Assembly: GCA_021767525.1 (NCBI GenBank)
Contig: JAASTF010000173.1
Coordinates: 1-6,662 of the forward strand
Length of the DNA stretch: 6,662 bases
Source: Paracoccaceae bacterium
Lineage (GTDB): Bacteria; Pseudomonadota; Alphaproteobacteria; Rhodobacterales; Rhodobacteraceae
Reading direction: 5' to 3'
In this document: one piece after another, positions 1 to 6,406 of the stretch
Layout: every line of letters starts with the position of its first letter
How positions within the stretch are numbered: the stretch's first letter is position 1
Translations under genes and position numbers: made by a program
Notes under the pieces: generated by a model
Told to the model about the DNA's origin: nothing
What the model saw: only the letters and a program-made list of their open reading frames with translations
Database searches by the model: none

Positions 1-466
1 AGAGGTCGCCTATGTCGAGCTGGACGAGCTGTTGGTGATCGACGGCGTGGACGAAGACACCGCCAACGAATTGCAGGCCCGCGCCCGCGACGTTCTGGAA
101 GAGCAGGCGCGCGTGGCGATGGAACGCGCCCGCGAACTGGGCGTCGAGGATAGCCTGGTTGAATTCGAGGGGCTGACCCCCCAAATGATCGTTGCGCTGG
201 CCGAGGATGGCATCAAGACGCTGGAAGACTTTGCCACCTGCGCCGACTGGGAACTGGCCGGCGGTTGGACCACGGTCGAGGGCGAGCGCGTCAAGGACGA
301 AGGTTTGCTGGAGCCGTTCGAGGTCAGCCTGGAAGAAGCCCAGGACATGATCATGACCGCGCGCGTGCAGCTGGGTTGGGTCGACCCGACCGAGCTGGAA
401 GAAGACGCCGCAGACGAAGATGCCGTCGAAGGCGACGAAGACACCGCCGAGGAGGCCGAGGCCTGA
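1..466 (+). CDS. nusA: Transcription termination/antitermination factor NusA, C-terminal part (5' end outside window)
   Basis: The reading frame enters the window open (first full codon at base 2) and gives the last 154 residues of NusA, ending in TGA at 464-466. NusA binds RNA polymerase and nascent RNA and modulates pausing, termination and antitermination. The visible part holds two helix-hairpin-helix-like C-terminal repeats: the first around LLVIDGVDEDTANEL, the second around LVEFEGLTPQMIVALAEDGI followed by a helix with DFATCADWEL. In E. coli the matching AR1/AR2 repeats contact the RNA polymerase alpha subunit and lambda N. A strongly acidic tail follows (roughly the last 25 residues are mostly Asp, Glu and Ala). 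The N-terminal, S1 and KH domains lie upstream of the window. The identity is supported by the next two genes, since nusA-ylxR-infB is a widely conserved order. The call is firm; only the start is missing. Confidence 0.95.
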   Translation, partial: EVAYVELDELLVIDGVDEDTANELQARARDVLEEQARVAMERARELGVEDSLVEFEGLTPQMIVALAEDGIKTLEDFATCADWELAGGWTTVEGERVKDEGLLEPFEVSLEEAQDMIMTARVQLGWVDPTELEEDAADEDAVEGDEDTAEEAEA

Positions 467-479
467 TTTCAGGCCTCGG
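456..479. repeat. Perfect 11-bp inverted repeat over the nusA stop codon
   Basis: The left arm CCGAGGCCTGA (456-466) and right arm TCAGGCCTCGG (469-479) are exact reverse complements separated by TT. The left arm contains the last codons and the TGA stop of nusA. The right arm ends 8 nt before the ATG of the next gene. In RNA this could form a stable GC-rich hairpin with a four-base loop. No T-run follows (the next bases are GC-rich), so it does not look like a standard intrinsic terminator. An attenuation, mRNA-processing or translational-coupling role is inference. Confidence 0.7.
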
Positions 480-487
480 GGGCGCGG

Positions 488-1120
488 ATGACGCGGGGCG
501 GCAAACAGAAAGCAGCCGACGACGGCTCGGTGCGCAAATGCATCGTGACGGGCGAAACGGCGCCAAAGGCCGGCTTGATCCGTTTCGTGGTCGGGCCGGA
601 CGGGTCCATCGTGCCGGACCTGGCGGAAAAACTGCCCGGTCGCGGCATCTGGGTCAGTGCCGACCGCGCCGCCATCGACAAGGCAGCCCGCAAGGGGCTG
701 TTTTCGCGCGCCGCCCGCACCAAGGTCGACGCGCCCGAAGATCTGGCCGCGCGGGTCGAAGCGATGCTTGCGCGGCGTGTGGTCGACCTGCTGAGCCTGG
801 CCCGCAAAAGCGGCACGGCGGTGGCCGGTTTCGAACGTGTGAAGGATTGGCTGGCCAAGGACGAGGCCGAGGTGCTGATCCAGGCCAGCGATGGCTCGGG
901 GCGGGGCAAATCGAAACTGTCCACGCCGCAGGGCGGACGGTTCATCGGTTGGCTGACGGCGGACGAGCTGGGATTGGCCTTTGGACGACAAAACGTGATA
1001 CACGTTGCGCTTGCCGCTGGTGGTTTGGCGTCGCGTGTTGTAGAGGAAGCCGCAAGACTGAAGGGTCTGCGCCTCTTAGACGGCGGGGATTCTGCCGGAA
1101 AGGATAGAAGACGCATATGA
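488..1120 (+). CDS. YlxR (DUF448) RNA-binding domain fused to an L7Ae/L30e-like domain
   Basis: This 210-residue protein has two parts. The N-terminal YlxR/DUF448 domain (about residues 14-90) carries RKCIVTGE at 16-23 and the family hallmark GRG-aromatic as GRGIWVS at 51-57. The C-terminal part (about 95-195) resembles the L7Ae/L30e RNA-binding fold: LLSLARKSGTAVAGFERV, then a segment with IQASDGS, then ELGLAFGRQNVIHVAL. In Bacillus these are two separate neighbouring genes, ylxR and ylxQ, between nusA and infB. Alphaproteobacteria often have them fused. YlxR proteins have been linked to RNA or RNase P binding and gene regulation; the exact role here is not shown by sequence. The ATG at 488 lies 21 nt after nusA in the same frame, with a G-rich but weak ribosome binding site. 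The stop overlaps the infB start (ATGA, 1117-1120), suggesting translational coupling. Family assignment is strong, function uncertain. Confidence 0.9.
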   Translation: MTRGGKQKAADDGSVRKCIVTGETAPKAGLIRFVVGPDGSIVPDLAEKLPGRGIWVSADRAAIDKAARKGLFSRAARTKVDAPEDLAARVEAMLARRVVDLLSLARKSGTAVAGFERVKDWLAKDEAEVLIQASDGSGRGKSKLSTPQGGRFIGWLTADELGLAFGRQNVIHVALAAGGLASRVVEEAARLKGLRLLDGGDSAGKDRRRI

Positions 1121-3603
1121 GCGACAACGACGGAAAGAAGACTTTGGGTGTACGTGGCGGGCCCCGCTCGGGGAACGTAAAGCAAAGCTTTAGTCACGGC
1201 CGGACCAAGAACGTCGTGGTGGAGACCAAGCGCAAGCGCGTTGTTAAGCCCAAGCCGGGCGCAGCGGGCAAGCCTACGGGTGCGGGTGGTAACCAGTCCT
1301 CGGCGGGGTCGGATCCGGCCAAGCGGCCGGCTGGCATTTCCGACGCGGAAATGGAGCGCCGCCTGAAGGCGCTGCAACAAGCCAAGGCGAAAGAGGCTGA
1401 AGAAGCCGCGCAGCGCGAGGCCGAGGAAAAGGCCCGCGCCGAAGAGCGCGAACGCCTGCGCGCCGAGAAGGAACAGAAAGAACGCGAGCAGCGCGAAGCC
1501 GAAGAAAAGGCGCGCGCCAAGGCCGAGGAAGAAGATCGCCAGCGCCGCGAAGCCGAAGAAGCGGCCCAGCGTGCCGCTGCCGCGCCGGCGACCCCGCCGG
1601 CCGAGGATGCCGCGCGGGCCAAGCCCAAGGAAAAAGAGGCGCCACGCAAGGTCGAGCGCGAAGACCGCAGCCGTGGCAACAAGATGAAAGGCGACGGCGG
1701 TCGCCGGTCCGGCAAGCTGACGCTGAACCAGGCGCTGTCGGGTGGCGAAGGTGGCCGTCAGAAATCGATGGCCGCGATGAAGCGCAAGCAAGAGCGTATG
1801 CGCCAGAAGGCGATGGGCGGCACCCAAGAGCGTGAAAAGGTCGTGCGTGACGTGCAGCTGCCTGAAACCATCGTTGTCAGCGAGCTGGCCAACCGTATGG
1901 CCGAGCGTTCGGCCGACGTGGTCAAGGAACTGATGAAAATGGGCATGATGGTCACGCAGAACCAGTCCATCGATGCCGATACCGCCGAACTTATTATCGA
2001 AGAATTCGGCCATCGCGTTGTCCGCGTGTCGGATGCCGATGTCGAGGACGTGATCAAGGAAGTCGCCGACAAGGAAGAAGAGCTGCAACCGCGTCCGCCG
2101 GTCATCACCATCATGGGCCACGTCGACCACGGCAAAACCAGCCTGTTGGACGCGATCCGCGATGCCAAGGTGACCGCTGGCGAGGCCGGTGGCATCACGC
2201 AGCATATCGGCGCCTATCAGGTGACGACGGATGGCGGCTCGGTCCTGACCTTCCTTGATACGCCCGGCCACGCGGCCTTTACCTCGATGCGGTCGCGCGG
2301 GGCACAGGTAACGGATATCGTGGTGCTGGTGGTGGCTGCCGACGATTCGGTGATGCCGCAGACGATCGAAGCGATCAACCACGCCAAGGCGGCGCAGGTG
2401 CCGATGATCGTGGCGATCAACAAGTGCGACAAGCCGCAGGCCGACCCCGACAAGGTGCGCGCCGAGCTGCTGCAGCACGAGGTGATCGTCGAGGCGATGT
2501 CGGGCGATGTGCAGGATGTCGAGGTGTCGGCCATCAGCGGTCAGGGTCTTGACGAGCTGTTGGAAGCGATTGCGCTGCAAGCCGAAATCCTCGAGCTGAA
2601 GGCAAATCCCGACCGCGCCGCCGAAGGCGCCGTGATCGAGGCACAGCTGGATGTGGGCCGCGGCCCCGTCGCCACGGTTCTGGTGCAGAAAGGCACCCTG
2701 CATCAGGGCGACATTTTTGTTGTCGGCGAACAGTGGGGCAAGGTCCGCGCGTTGATCAACGACCGTGGAGAGCGCGTGAACGAGGCCGGGCCGTCGGTTC
2801 CAGTCGAGGTGCTGGGCCTGAACGGCACGCCCGAGGCGGGCGATGTTCTGAACGTGGTCGCAACCGAGGCGCAGGCCCGTGAAATCGCGGAATACCGCGA
2901 GCAGGCCGCCAAGGACAAACGCGCCGCAGCCGGCGCCGCCACCACGCTGGATCAGCTGCTTGCCAAGGCCAAGGAAGACGAAAACGTCACCGAGTTGCCC
3001 ATCCTGGTCAAGGCGGATGTGCAGGGCTCGGCCGAGGCGATCGTTCAGGCGATGGAAAAGATCGGCAACGACGAGGTGCGCGTGCGCGTGCTGCATTCGG
3101 GCGTTGGCGCCATCACCGAAACCGATGTGGGCCTGGCCGAAGCATCCGGCGCGCCGATCCTGGGCTTTAACGTCCGGGCCAACGCCTCGGCGCGGAACAC
3201 GGCGAACCAGAAGGGTGTCGAACTGCGCTATTACAGCGTGATCTACGACCTTGTGGACGATGTGAAAGCGGCCGCAAGCGGCCTGCTGTCGGCCGAAATC
3301 CGCGAAAACTTCATCGGCTATGCCGAGATCAAGGAAGTGTTCAAGGTTTCGGGCGTGGGAAAGGTGGCCGGCTGCCTGGTGACCGAAGGCATCGCCCGCC
3401 GCAGCGCCGGCGTTCGCCTGCTGCGCGACGACGTGGTGATCCACGAGGGCACGTTGAAAACGCTCAAGCGGTTCAAGGACGAAGTACCCGAAGTTCAGTC
3501 GGGCCAGGAATGCGGCATGGCCTTCGAAAACTACGACGATATCCGCCCCGGCGATGTCATCGAGATTTTCGAGCGCGAGGAAGTCACCCGCACGCTGGAC
3601 TGA
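1117..3603 (+). CDS. infB: Translation initiation factor IF-2
   Basis: IF-2 is the GTPase that brings fMet-tRNA to the 30S subunit and promotes subunit joining. The protein is 828 residues, normal for proteobacterial IF-2. The N-terminus (LGVRGGPRSGNVKQSFSHGR) is of the alphaproteobacterial type. A very charged Glu/Arg/Lys/Ala helical region follows (about 78-150), then a Pro/Ala linker and a basic stretch. An IF2_N module lies at about 248-300 (LPETIVVSELANRMAERSAD). The G domain has all five motifs: G1 GHVDHGKT 334-341, G2 GGITQHIG 358-365, G3 DTPGH 381-385, G4 NKCD 435-438 and G5 SAIS 471-474. Domain II starts near LDVGRGPVATVLVQKG (from about 511), domain III near LPILVKADVQGSAEAI (from about 627). 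The C-terminal domain that recognises fMet-tRNA ends in PGDVIEIFEREEVTRTLD. The start overlaps the upstream stop (ATGA); AGGA (1101-1104) or GAAG (1107-1110) may serve as ribosome binding site. No missing residues or breaks are seen. Confidence 0.98.
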   Translation: MSDNDGKKTLGVRGGPRSGNVKQSFSHGRTKNVVVETKRKRVVKPKPGAAGKPTGAGGNQSSAGSDPAKRPAGISDAEMERRLKALQQAKAKEAEEAAQREAEEKARAEERERLRAEKEQKEREQREAEEKARAKAEEEDRQRREAEEAAQRAAAAPATPPAEDAARAKPKEKEAPRKVEREDRSRGNKMKGDGGRRSGKLTLNQALSGGEGGRQKSMAAMKRKQERMRQKAMGGTQEREKVVRDVQLPETIVVSELANRMAERSADVVKELMKMGMMVTQNQSIDADTAELIIEEFGHRVVRVSDADVEDVIKEVADKEEELQPRPPVITIMGHVDHGKTSLLDAIRDAKVTAGEAGGITQHIGAYQVTTDGGSVLTFLDTPGHAAFTSMRSRGAQVTDIVVLVVAADDSVMPQTIEAINHAKAAQVPMIVAINKCDKPQADPDKVRAELLQHEVIVEAMSGDVQDVEVSAISGQGLDELLEAIALQAEILELKANPDRAAEGAVIEAQLDVGRGPVATVLVQKGTLHQGDIFVVGEQWGKVRALINDRGERVNEAGPSVPVEVLGLNGTPEAGDVLNVVATEAQAREIAEYREQAAKDKRAAAGAATTLDQLLAKAKEDENVTELPILVKADVQGSAEAIVQAMEKIGNDEVRVRVLHSGVGAITETDVGLAEASGAPILGFNVRANASARNTANQKGVELRYYSVIYDLVDDVKAAASGLLSAEIRENFIGYAEIKEVFKVSGVGKVAGCLVTEGIARRSAGVRLLRDDVVIHEGTLKTLKRFKDEVPEVQSGQECGMAFENYDDIRPGDVIEIFEREEVTRTLD
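1411..1518 (+). repeat. Internal repeat in the charged helix of IF-2
   Basis: The ten residues QREAEEKARA occur at IF-2 positions 99-108 (bases 1411-1440) and again at 125-134 (bases 1489-1518), 26 residues apart. The two 30-base copies differ at only three positions, all synonymous third bases (GAG/GAA twice, GCC/GCG once). The surrounding segment is a run of Glu, Arg, Lys, Ala and Gln with no helix breakers, as in ER/K-type single alpha helices or coiled coils. The N-terminal region of IF-2 is known to vary in length and composition between species, so local duplication is plausible. Confidence 0.75.
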
Positions 3604-3629
3604 TCGTTTTTTCGAAAGACAGACTGAAC

Positions 3630-3655
3630 AGGGGCAGCTTCGGCTGCCCCTTTTC
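3630..3655 (+). terminator. Rho-independent terminator of the nusA-infB operon
   Basis: A perfect stem AGGGGCAGC / GCTGCCCCT (3630-3638 with 3643-3651) encloses a TTCG tetraloop (3639-3642), and TTTT follows at 3651-3654. The stem starts 27 nt after the infB stop codon. The opposite strand lacks a T-run after the hairpin, so it is directional for the infB side and would not by itself stop transcription from the convergent small gene. It indicates that infB is the last gene of its operon. Confidence 0.9.
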
Positions 3656-3667
3656 GTTGCATGGCGG

Positions 3668-3805
3668 TTACGCGACCTTGGGTTTCACCGGCAGTCCGGC
3701 AAATTCCCTGTCATCGACCCGTATGACGGTTTTTCCGTTCGGCAGGCTGCGCACATACAGCCCCTGTATCAAGATGTAGCTACCGACAGTGATCGTTTGC
3801 AGCAT
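3668..3805 (-). CDS. Small conserved-looking protein of unknown function (45 residues)
   Basis: I do not recognise a characterised family. A longer open frame reaches 4024 on this strand, but its upstream part is antisense to mutT and to the AT-rich gap. The internal ATG at 3805-3803 is clearly the likely start: GGGAGG (3816-3811) lies 5 nt before it, the best ribosome binding site in the window. The product begins MLQTITVGSYILIQGLYVR and continues LPNGKTVIRV, DDREFAGLPV and KPKVA, ending in TAA. It has no signal peptide, membrane helix or cysteine. It alternates hydrophobic residues around an N-G turn and is basic at its end, which suggests a small beta-rich domain; that is inference. It lies 92 bases after mutT and converges on the infB terminator. 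It could be the last cistron of the isomerase-argJ-mutT operon or have its own promoter in the AT-rich leader. Being a real gene is likely; its function is unknown. Confidence 0.72.
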   Translation of the reverse strand: MLQTITVGSYILIQGLYVRSLPNGKTVIRVDDREFAGLPVKPKVA

Positions 3806-3897
3806 ATGATCCTCCCAAAGTATGAAAAACATACCCGCAAGAGAATAATAATCAAAACATTTAAGAAACGATTTCGAAATAAATGAAAAGCACCACG
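3806..3897 (-). promoter_or_regulatory. AT-rich leader upstream of the 45-residue protein, with possible promoter
   Basis: This 92-base gap stands out: bases 3821-3890 contain only 18 G+C of 70, while the flanking genes are clearly GC-rich. On the - strand a possible sigma-70 type promoter is TTGATT (3855-3850), a 16-base spacer and TATGTT (3833-3828), each hexamer matching the consensus at four positions. It would give a very short leader before the GGGAGG site. Two inverted repeats are present: ATTTCGAAAT (3871-3880, fully palindromic) and GTATG-AAAAA-CATAC (3820-3834), which ends three bases before the ribosome binding site. A TTGACG (3901-3896) overlaps the mutT stop but has no good -10 partner. 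The promoter is tentative; the composition is directly visible. Confidence 0.4.
3811..3816 (-). promoter_or_regulatory. Strong Shine-Dalgarno site deciding the start of the 45-residue gene
   Basis: On the - strand GGGAGG is followed by five bases (ATCAT) and then ATG at 3805. Neither the match nor the spacing is equalled at any other gene start in this window. It supports translation of the short frame rather than the longer open frame reaching back to 4024. Confidence 0.8.
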
Positions 3898-4296
3898 TCA
3901 AAGCCAGTCGCGCAGGATCGGGATCAGGGGAATATCGGCAGGCGGCATGGGGTAATCGCGCAACTCTCGCGCGTGGGCCCAGGCCAGTTTCTGGCCCTCT
4001 TGCGGCTGCGGAATTCCCTGCCATTTGCGGCAGGCGAATAGCGGCATCAGCAGGTGGAAATCGTCATAGGCATGGCTGGCAAAGGTCAGCGGTGCAAGGC
4101 AGCTGTTCCAGGTTTCGATACCCAGTTCTTCGTGCAGCTCGCGCACGAGGGCGGTTTCGGGGCTTTCGCCCTGTTCGACCTTGCCGCCCGGAAACTCCCA
4201 CAGGCCGGCCATCGATTTGCCCTCGGGGCGCTGGGCCAGCAGAACACGGCCATCGCGATCAATCAGCGCGACGGCGGCGACCAGCACGATCTTCAT
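3898..4296 (-). CDS. mutT: MutT-type Nudix hydrolase (8-oxo-dGTP diphosphatase)
   Basis: The 132-residue protein matches MutT in length and layout. MutT hydrolyses oxidised dGTP (8-oxo-dGTP) to the monophosphate and so prevents A:T to C:G mutations. The Nudix box GX5EX7REUXEEXGU is complete: G38, E44, R52-E53, E56-E57, G59 and I60. These glutamates bind the catalytic metal ions. Before it are VLLAQRPEGKSMAGLWEFPGG (about 18-38), a typical MutT segment. The C-terminal part with AWAHARELRDYPMPPAD is also MutT-like. The start codon overlaps the argJ stop as ATGA on the - strand (4296-4293), so translation is probably coupled to argJ. No fused thiamine-phosphate synthase-like domain, as found in some MutT proteins, is present. 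Substrate preference among related Nudix enzymes cannot be proved from sequence. Confidence 0.92.
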   Translation of the reverse strand: MKIVLVAAVALIDRDGRVLLAQRPEGKSMAGLWEFPGGKVEQGESPETALVRELHEELGIETWNSCLAPLTFASHAYDDFHLLMPLFACRKWQGIPQPQEGQKLAWAHARELRDYPMPPADIPLIPILRDWL

Positions 4297-5519
4297 GACC
4301 GGTAATCCGCGTTGATCGAGATGTAGCCATGCGTCAGGTCGCAGGTCCAGACGGTGGCGGTGCCGTCGCTCAGGCCCAGATCGACCGCGATGGTCAGCTC
4401 GGGGTTTTTCATGTAGGTGGCGCCCGCCTCTTCGGAATAGCCGGGCGAAACCCAGCCGTTTTCCGCAACCAGGATATCGCCAAACCGGATCGACAGGCGG
4501 TCACGGTCTGCCGCGGCGCCGGATTTGCCGATGGCCATGACGATCCGACCCCAGTTCGGGTCTTCACCGGCGATGGCGGTTTTGACCAGCGGCGAGTTGG
4601 CAATCGACAGGGCATGGGTGCGCGCGTCATCATCGCTGGCAGCCCCTGTCACGGTGACCTCGACGAACTTGGTGGCGCCCTCGCCGTCGCGCACGACCTG
4701 ATGCGCCAGGTCCAGCATGACGGCGTGCAGCGCGTCCTCGAACGCGGGCACATCGTCGACCGCAACGCCCGAGGCGCCTGTCGCTGCGCAAAGCAGCGTG
4801 TCCGAGGTCGAGGTGTCGCTGTCGACGGTGATGCAGTTGAAGGTCTTGTCGGTCAGGCGCGAAACCATCGCCTGCAACGCGGGCTGTGCGATGGCCGCGT
4901 CGGTGAAGATATAGACCAGCATCGTGGCCATATCCGGCGCGATCATGCCCGAGCCCTTGGCGATACCGGCAATGCGCACCGTTTGGCCGTTCACGTCGAT
5001 CGTGGCGCCGGCACCCTTGGGAAAGGTGTCGGTCGTCATGATCGCGCGGGCGGCCTGTTCGATCTGGCCGGGGGCCAGGTTGGCCGACAGCTCATCCAGC
5101 TTGGCGATGATGCGGTCATGGGGCAGCGGCTCGCCGATCACGCCAGTGGACGAGGTAAAGACCCGCTCCACCGGCACGTCCGCGGCCTTGGCGACGGCTG
5201 CGGTGATCGCCTGAACAGACTCGACCCCGCGCCCGCCTGTGAAGGCGTTGGAATTGCCCGAATTCACAAGGATCGCTGCGCCTTGGTCAAAGGCGCCGCC
5301 GATCTTTTCCTGGCAATCCAGCACCGGGGCCGAGCGTGTCGCAGACCGGGTGAACACGCCCGCCATCGCCGTGCCCGGCGTTAGACGTGCCATCATCACA
5401 TCGTTGCGGTCCTTGTATTTCACACCCGCCGCGACGGTGGCGATTTCAACGCCGCCGATTTCGGGCAGGTTGGGAAAGCTGGCCGGGGCCAGCGGCGAAA
5501 CGGCCAGCGCTTTCCCCAT
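4293..5519 (-). CDS. argJ: ArgJ, glutamate N-acetyltransferase / ornithine acetyltransferase
   Basis: ArgJ transfers the acetyl group from N-acetylornithine to glutamate, releasing ornithine and recycling the acetyl group in arginine synthesis. Bifunctional forms also use acetyl-CoA for the first step; sequence alone does not separate the two types. The 408 residues fit the family. The self-cleavage site is intact: KGSGMIAPDMATML at 188-201, with cleavage expected between A198 and T199, freeing T199 as the nucleophile and giving alpha and beta chains. The SSTGVIG segment (123-129) fits the oxyanion-hole loop. The segments VNSGNSNAFTG (85-95), RDGEGATKF (277-285), GEDPNWGRI (318-326) and the end HGYISINADYRS are also characteristic. 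The ATG is 3 nt after the isomerase stop, and GGAG (5532-5529) inside that gene's end gives a suitable ribosome binding site. The protein is cytoplasmic and looks complete. Confidence 0.97.
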   Translation of the reverse strand: MGKALAVSPLAPASFPNLPEIGGVEIATVAAGVKYKDRNDVMMARLTPGTAMAGVFTRSATRSAPVLDCQEKIGGAFDQGAAILVNSGNSNAFTGGRGVESVQAITAAVAKAADVPVERVFTSSTGVIGEPLPHDRIIAKLDELSANLAPGQIEQAARAIMTTDTFPKGAGATIDVNGQTVRIAGIAKGSGMIAPDMATMLVYIFTDAAIAQPALQAMVSRLTDKTFNCITVDSDTSTSDTLLCAATGASGVAVDDVPAFEDALHAVMLDLAHQVVRDGEGATKFVEVTVTGAASDDDARTHALSIANSPLVKTAIAGEDPNWGRIVMAIGKSGAAADRDRLSIRFGDILVAENGWVSPGYSEEAGATYMKNPELTIAVDLGLSDGTATVWTCDLTHGYISINADYRS

Positions 5520-5522
5520 CGT

Positions 5523-6368
5523 TTACTTCTCCAGCAGGTCGATGTTCGACAGCAGCGACTTGTCCAGACCTTCGGCCATCCGCTCGACATTGGCGGCCTC
5601 GGTCAGTTCCTGCACGCGGGCATCCACGATCTGCTGCTGCAACTGCATCTCGATCTCTTCGCGCACTTCCTCAAGCGGCGGCACGTCCTTCAGGCGGCTG
5701 TCATTCAGGCGGATCACGTGCCAGCCGAATTGCGTTTGCACCGGGTCGGAAATGCCGTCGGCCTCAAGCGCCTGAACCGCCTCTTCGAAAGGCGGCACCA
5801 TCATGCCGGCCTGGAACCAGCCCAACTCGCCACCGTTCGGGCCCGAGGGGCCGGTCGAGTGATCGCGCGCCAGTTGGGCGAAATCCTCTCCGCCGCGGGC
5901 ACGCTCGACCAGGGCGGTGGCCTCTTCCTCGGTTTCCACCAGGATGTGGCTGGCGTTCCATTCGCGACCCGGCTCGGCATTGGCGTATTGCTCCTCATAG
6001 GCCTGCTGCACGGCGGCATCGGTCATCTCGCCCGCCAGCAGCGCGTCGATCGCCTCGGCGGCCAAAAGCTGCCGGCGTTCGTTTTCCAGCGACATTTCCA
6101 CCCGGCGGGGGGTGCCCTCCATCGTGTCGGCCAGCACGGTTTGCTGCACCAGCTGGTTCAGGATGCCATCGAACAGAACCTCGTTCGGCAGCTGGCTGTA
6201 TTGCTGCGGCAGGCTGGCCCGCACCAGGATCAGGTGGCCCAGCGTGATTTCCTTGCCGTTGACGGTGGCCACGACGGTTTCGGCGGTCGGCGCGTCCTCG
6301 GCCGTGGCGACGATGGGCAGGCACAGCGCCACGGCGGTCGCGGCAGCAAGGGTGAGGCGTTTTGACAT
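5523..6368 (-). CDS. Secreted parvulin-type (PpiC/SurA-like) peptidyl-prolyl cis-trans isomerase
   Basis: The 281-residue product begins MSKRLTLAAATAVALCLP, a Sec signal peptide with a KR n-region, a hydrophobic core and a likely signal peptidase I site after ATA (21-23, before E24). It should act in the periplasm on proline bonds of exported proteins. A helical N-terminal region (about 24-135) resembles the chaperone part of SurA/PrsA-like proteins. The parvulin domain covers about 138-225: ASHILVET with H141, GGELGWFQAG from 179, and FGWHVIRL at 214-221, all family hallmarks. A charged helical C-terminus follows. An open frame extends 17 codons further upstream to 6419, but the ATG at 6368 is preferred because it directly precedes the signal peptide and has AAAGGAA seven bases upstream. 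It is first in a probable operon with argJ and mutT and divergent from secA. Substrates are unknown, and SurA, PpiD or PrsA identity is not claimed. Confidence 0.9.
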   Translation of the reverse strand: MSKRLTLAAATAVALCLPIVATAEDAPTAETVVATVNGKEITLGHLILVRASLPQQYSQLPNEVLFDGILNQLVQQTVLADTMEGTPRRVEMSLENERRQLLAAEAIDALLAGEMTDAAVQQAYEEQYANAEPGREWNASHILVETEEEATALVERARGGEDFAQLARDHSTGPSGPNGGELGWFQAGMMVPPFEEAVQALEADGISDPVQTQFGWHVIRLNDSRLKDVPPLEEVREEIEMQLQQQIVDARVQELTEAANVERMAEGLDKSLLSNIDLLEK

Positions 6369-6382
6369 GGAACGGTTCCTTT
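6369..6382 (-). promoter_or_regulatory. Ribosome binding site of the isomerase gene inside a small palindrome
   Basis: AAAGGAA (6382-6376 on the - strand) is a fair Shine-Dalgarno site and fixes the start at 6368. It overlaps the palindrome GGAAC-C-GTTCC (6379-6369) that abuts the ATG. In RNA the GGAA could pair with UUCC around a three-base loop and partly hide the site. The pairing is short, so its effect is speculative. Confidence 0.5.
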
Positions 6383-6406
6383 CATGGGCGCACAAGGCCC
6401 GTGACG

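Noticed and set aside
469..3444. A 991-codon open frame on the - strand across the YlxR-L7Ae gene and infB
   Set aside because: It is antisense to two certain genes. Its composition (His, Arg, Leu, Gly and Ala rich, with no family motif) is what the complement of GC-rich codon usage produces.
3510..3886. Two + strand open frames running out of the infB end through the terminator
   Set aside because: They start inside infB in other frames, cross the terminator hairpin and have no ribosome binding site or recognisable motif.
3806..4024. N-terminal extension of the 45-residue protein to a 118-residue frame
   Set aside because: The extension is out of frame with and overlaps mutT on the same strand, has low-quality composition, and the internal ATG has a far better ribosome binding site.
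4329..5384. A 351-codon open frame on the + strand inside argJ
   Set aside because: It is antisense to argJ, whose motifs are all intact, and it has Arg/Gly/Asp/His-rich shadow composition.
5387..6365. Open frames on the + strand opposite the isomerase gene
   Set aside because: They are Pro/Arg/Ala-rich translations antisense to a gene with a signal peptide and a complete parvulin domain; no family resemblance was seen.
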